A stretch of DNA of 5,172 bases from contig JAHZHS010000142.1 of NCBI GenBank assembly GCA_019420135.1, positions 1 through 5,172 on the forward strand, in the 5' to 3' direction. This document shows, piece by piece, positions 4,911 to 5,172 of the stretch. Within the stretch, counting starts at the first letter, position 1; every line of letters begins with the position of its first letter. The stretch is from Oscillospiraceae bacterium. GTDB taxonomy: Bacteria > Bacillota > Clostridia > Oscillospirales > Ruminococcaceae. The notes beneath the pieces are model-generated. The model saw nothing but the letters and a program-made list of their open reading frames with translations. It searched no databases and was not told the origin of the DNA. The position numbers and the translations under genes were made by a program.

Positions 4911-5172
4911 TCAGAAGGTCAGGTTGCCGAACTCGCTGAGTTTGAGGCTCTCGTTGTGCTGGGTGGCCCAGTCGATGCTCCAAGGGCTGGCGAAGAGCAG
5001 CAGATGATTGCCCTTCAGGTCCTCGATGCAGCGGGTGTCGCTGGTGATGTCCAGCGTCTTGGGGTCCAGCTCATCCGGCGAGTTGAGAATCCACCGGATG
5101 TACTCGTAGGGCAGGGTCTGCATGCGGATGTCCACGTTGTACTCGTTTTTCAGGCGGTATTCCAGCACTTCC
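4911..5172 (-). CDS. prfC: Peptide chain release factor 3, C-terminal fragment
   Basis: Only the last 86 whole codons lie in the window; the gene continues beyond the right edge. Residues EVLEYRLKNEYNVDIRM followed by LPYEYIRWI match the conserved C-terminal block of RF3, which in E. coli reads as a LKSEYNVE-type motif followed by an ARW motif. The end LLLFASPWSIDWATQHN then LSEFG corresponds to the terminal region of Gram-positive RF3. RF3 is a GTPase of about 520-530 residues that releases RF1/RF2 from the ribosome after peptide release; the GTP-binding domain is outside the window. The stop is TGA at 4911-4913 and the convergent terminator follows 35 bases later. The truncation is due to the window edge. 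Confidence 0.9.
   Translation of the reverse strand, partial: EVLEYRLKNEYNVDIRMQTLPYEYIRWILNSPDELDPKTLDITSDTRCIEDLKGNHLLLFASPWSIDWATQHNESLKLSEFGNLTF

Overview
The window looks like a chromosomal segment of a GC-rich gut Clostridia, perhaps Oscillospiraceae close to Faecalibacterium, Gemmiger or Subdoligranulum. The grounds are a T-box riboswitch (mainly a Firmicutes device), strong GGAGG-type ribosome binding sites, G/C-ending codons and the overall style of the ribosomal proteins. The genus is a guess. There are no mobile elements, CRISPR arrays, tRNA or rRNA genes.

Layout. The left end (1-1078) is the minus-strand operon rplM-rpsI (uL13 and uS9). It has a near-consensus sigma-A promoter with an A-rich upstream element, an approximately 86-nt 5' UTR with two strong hairpins, and an intrinsic terminator after rpsI. 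A stretch of about 490 bases (1079-1566) holds no convincing gene. At 1567 a plus-strand promoter starts a long leader (about 1602-1930) that I read as a complete T-box riboswitch: Stem I with an apparent CUC (Leu) specifier, Stem III, the T-box antiterminator with its 7-nt bulge, and a competing 14-bp terminator. It controls a 569-residue CstA-family membrane transporter (1973-3682), which ends in its own terminator. Next comes an unrecognised cysteine-rich protein (3860-4801) with five predicted membrane segments and a C-terminal domain that may be PH-like. At the right edge is the C-terminal end of peptide chain release factor 3 (prfC, minus strand), convergent with the membrane gene and separated from it by a shared hairpin terminator.

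How it works together. Translation genes (rplM, rpsI, prfC) flank the transporter but share no transcript with it. The most interesting point is the T-box. It implies that this CstA-type carrier (family members carry pyruvate or are linked to peptide use) is switched on when a specific tRNA, most likely tRNA-Leu, is uncharged. That would tie the transporter to leucine or branched-chain amino acid supply, rather than to the catabolite or two-component control known for the enterobacterial relatives.
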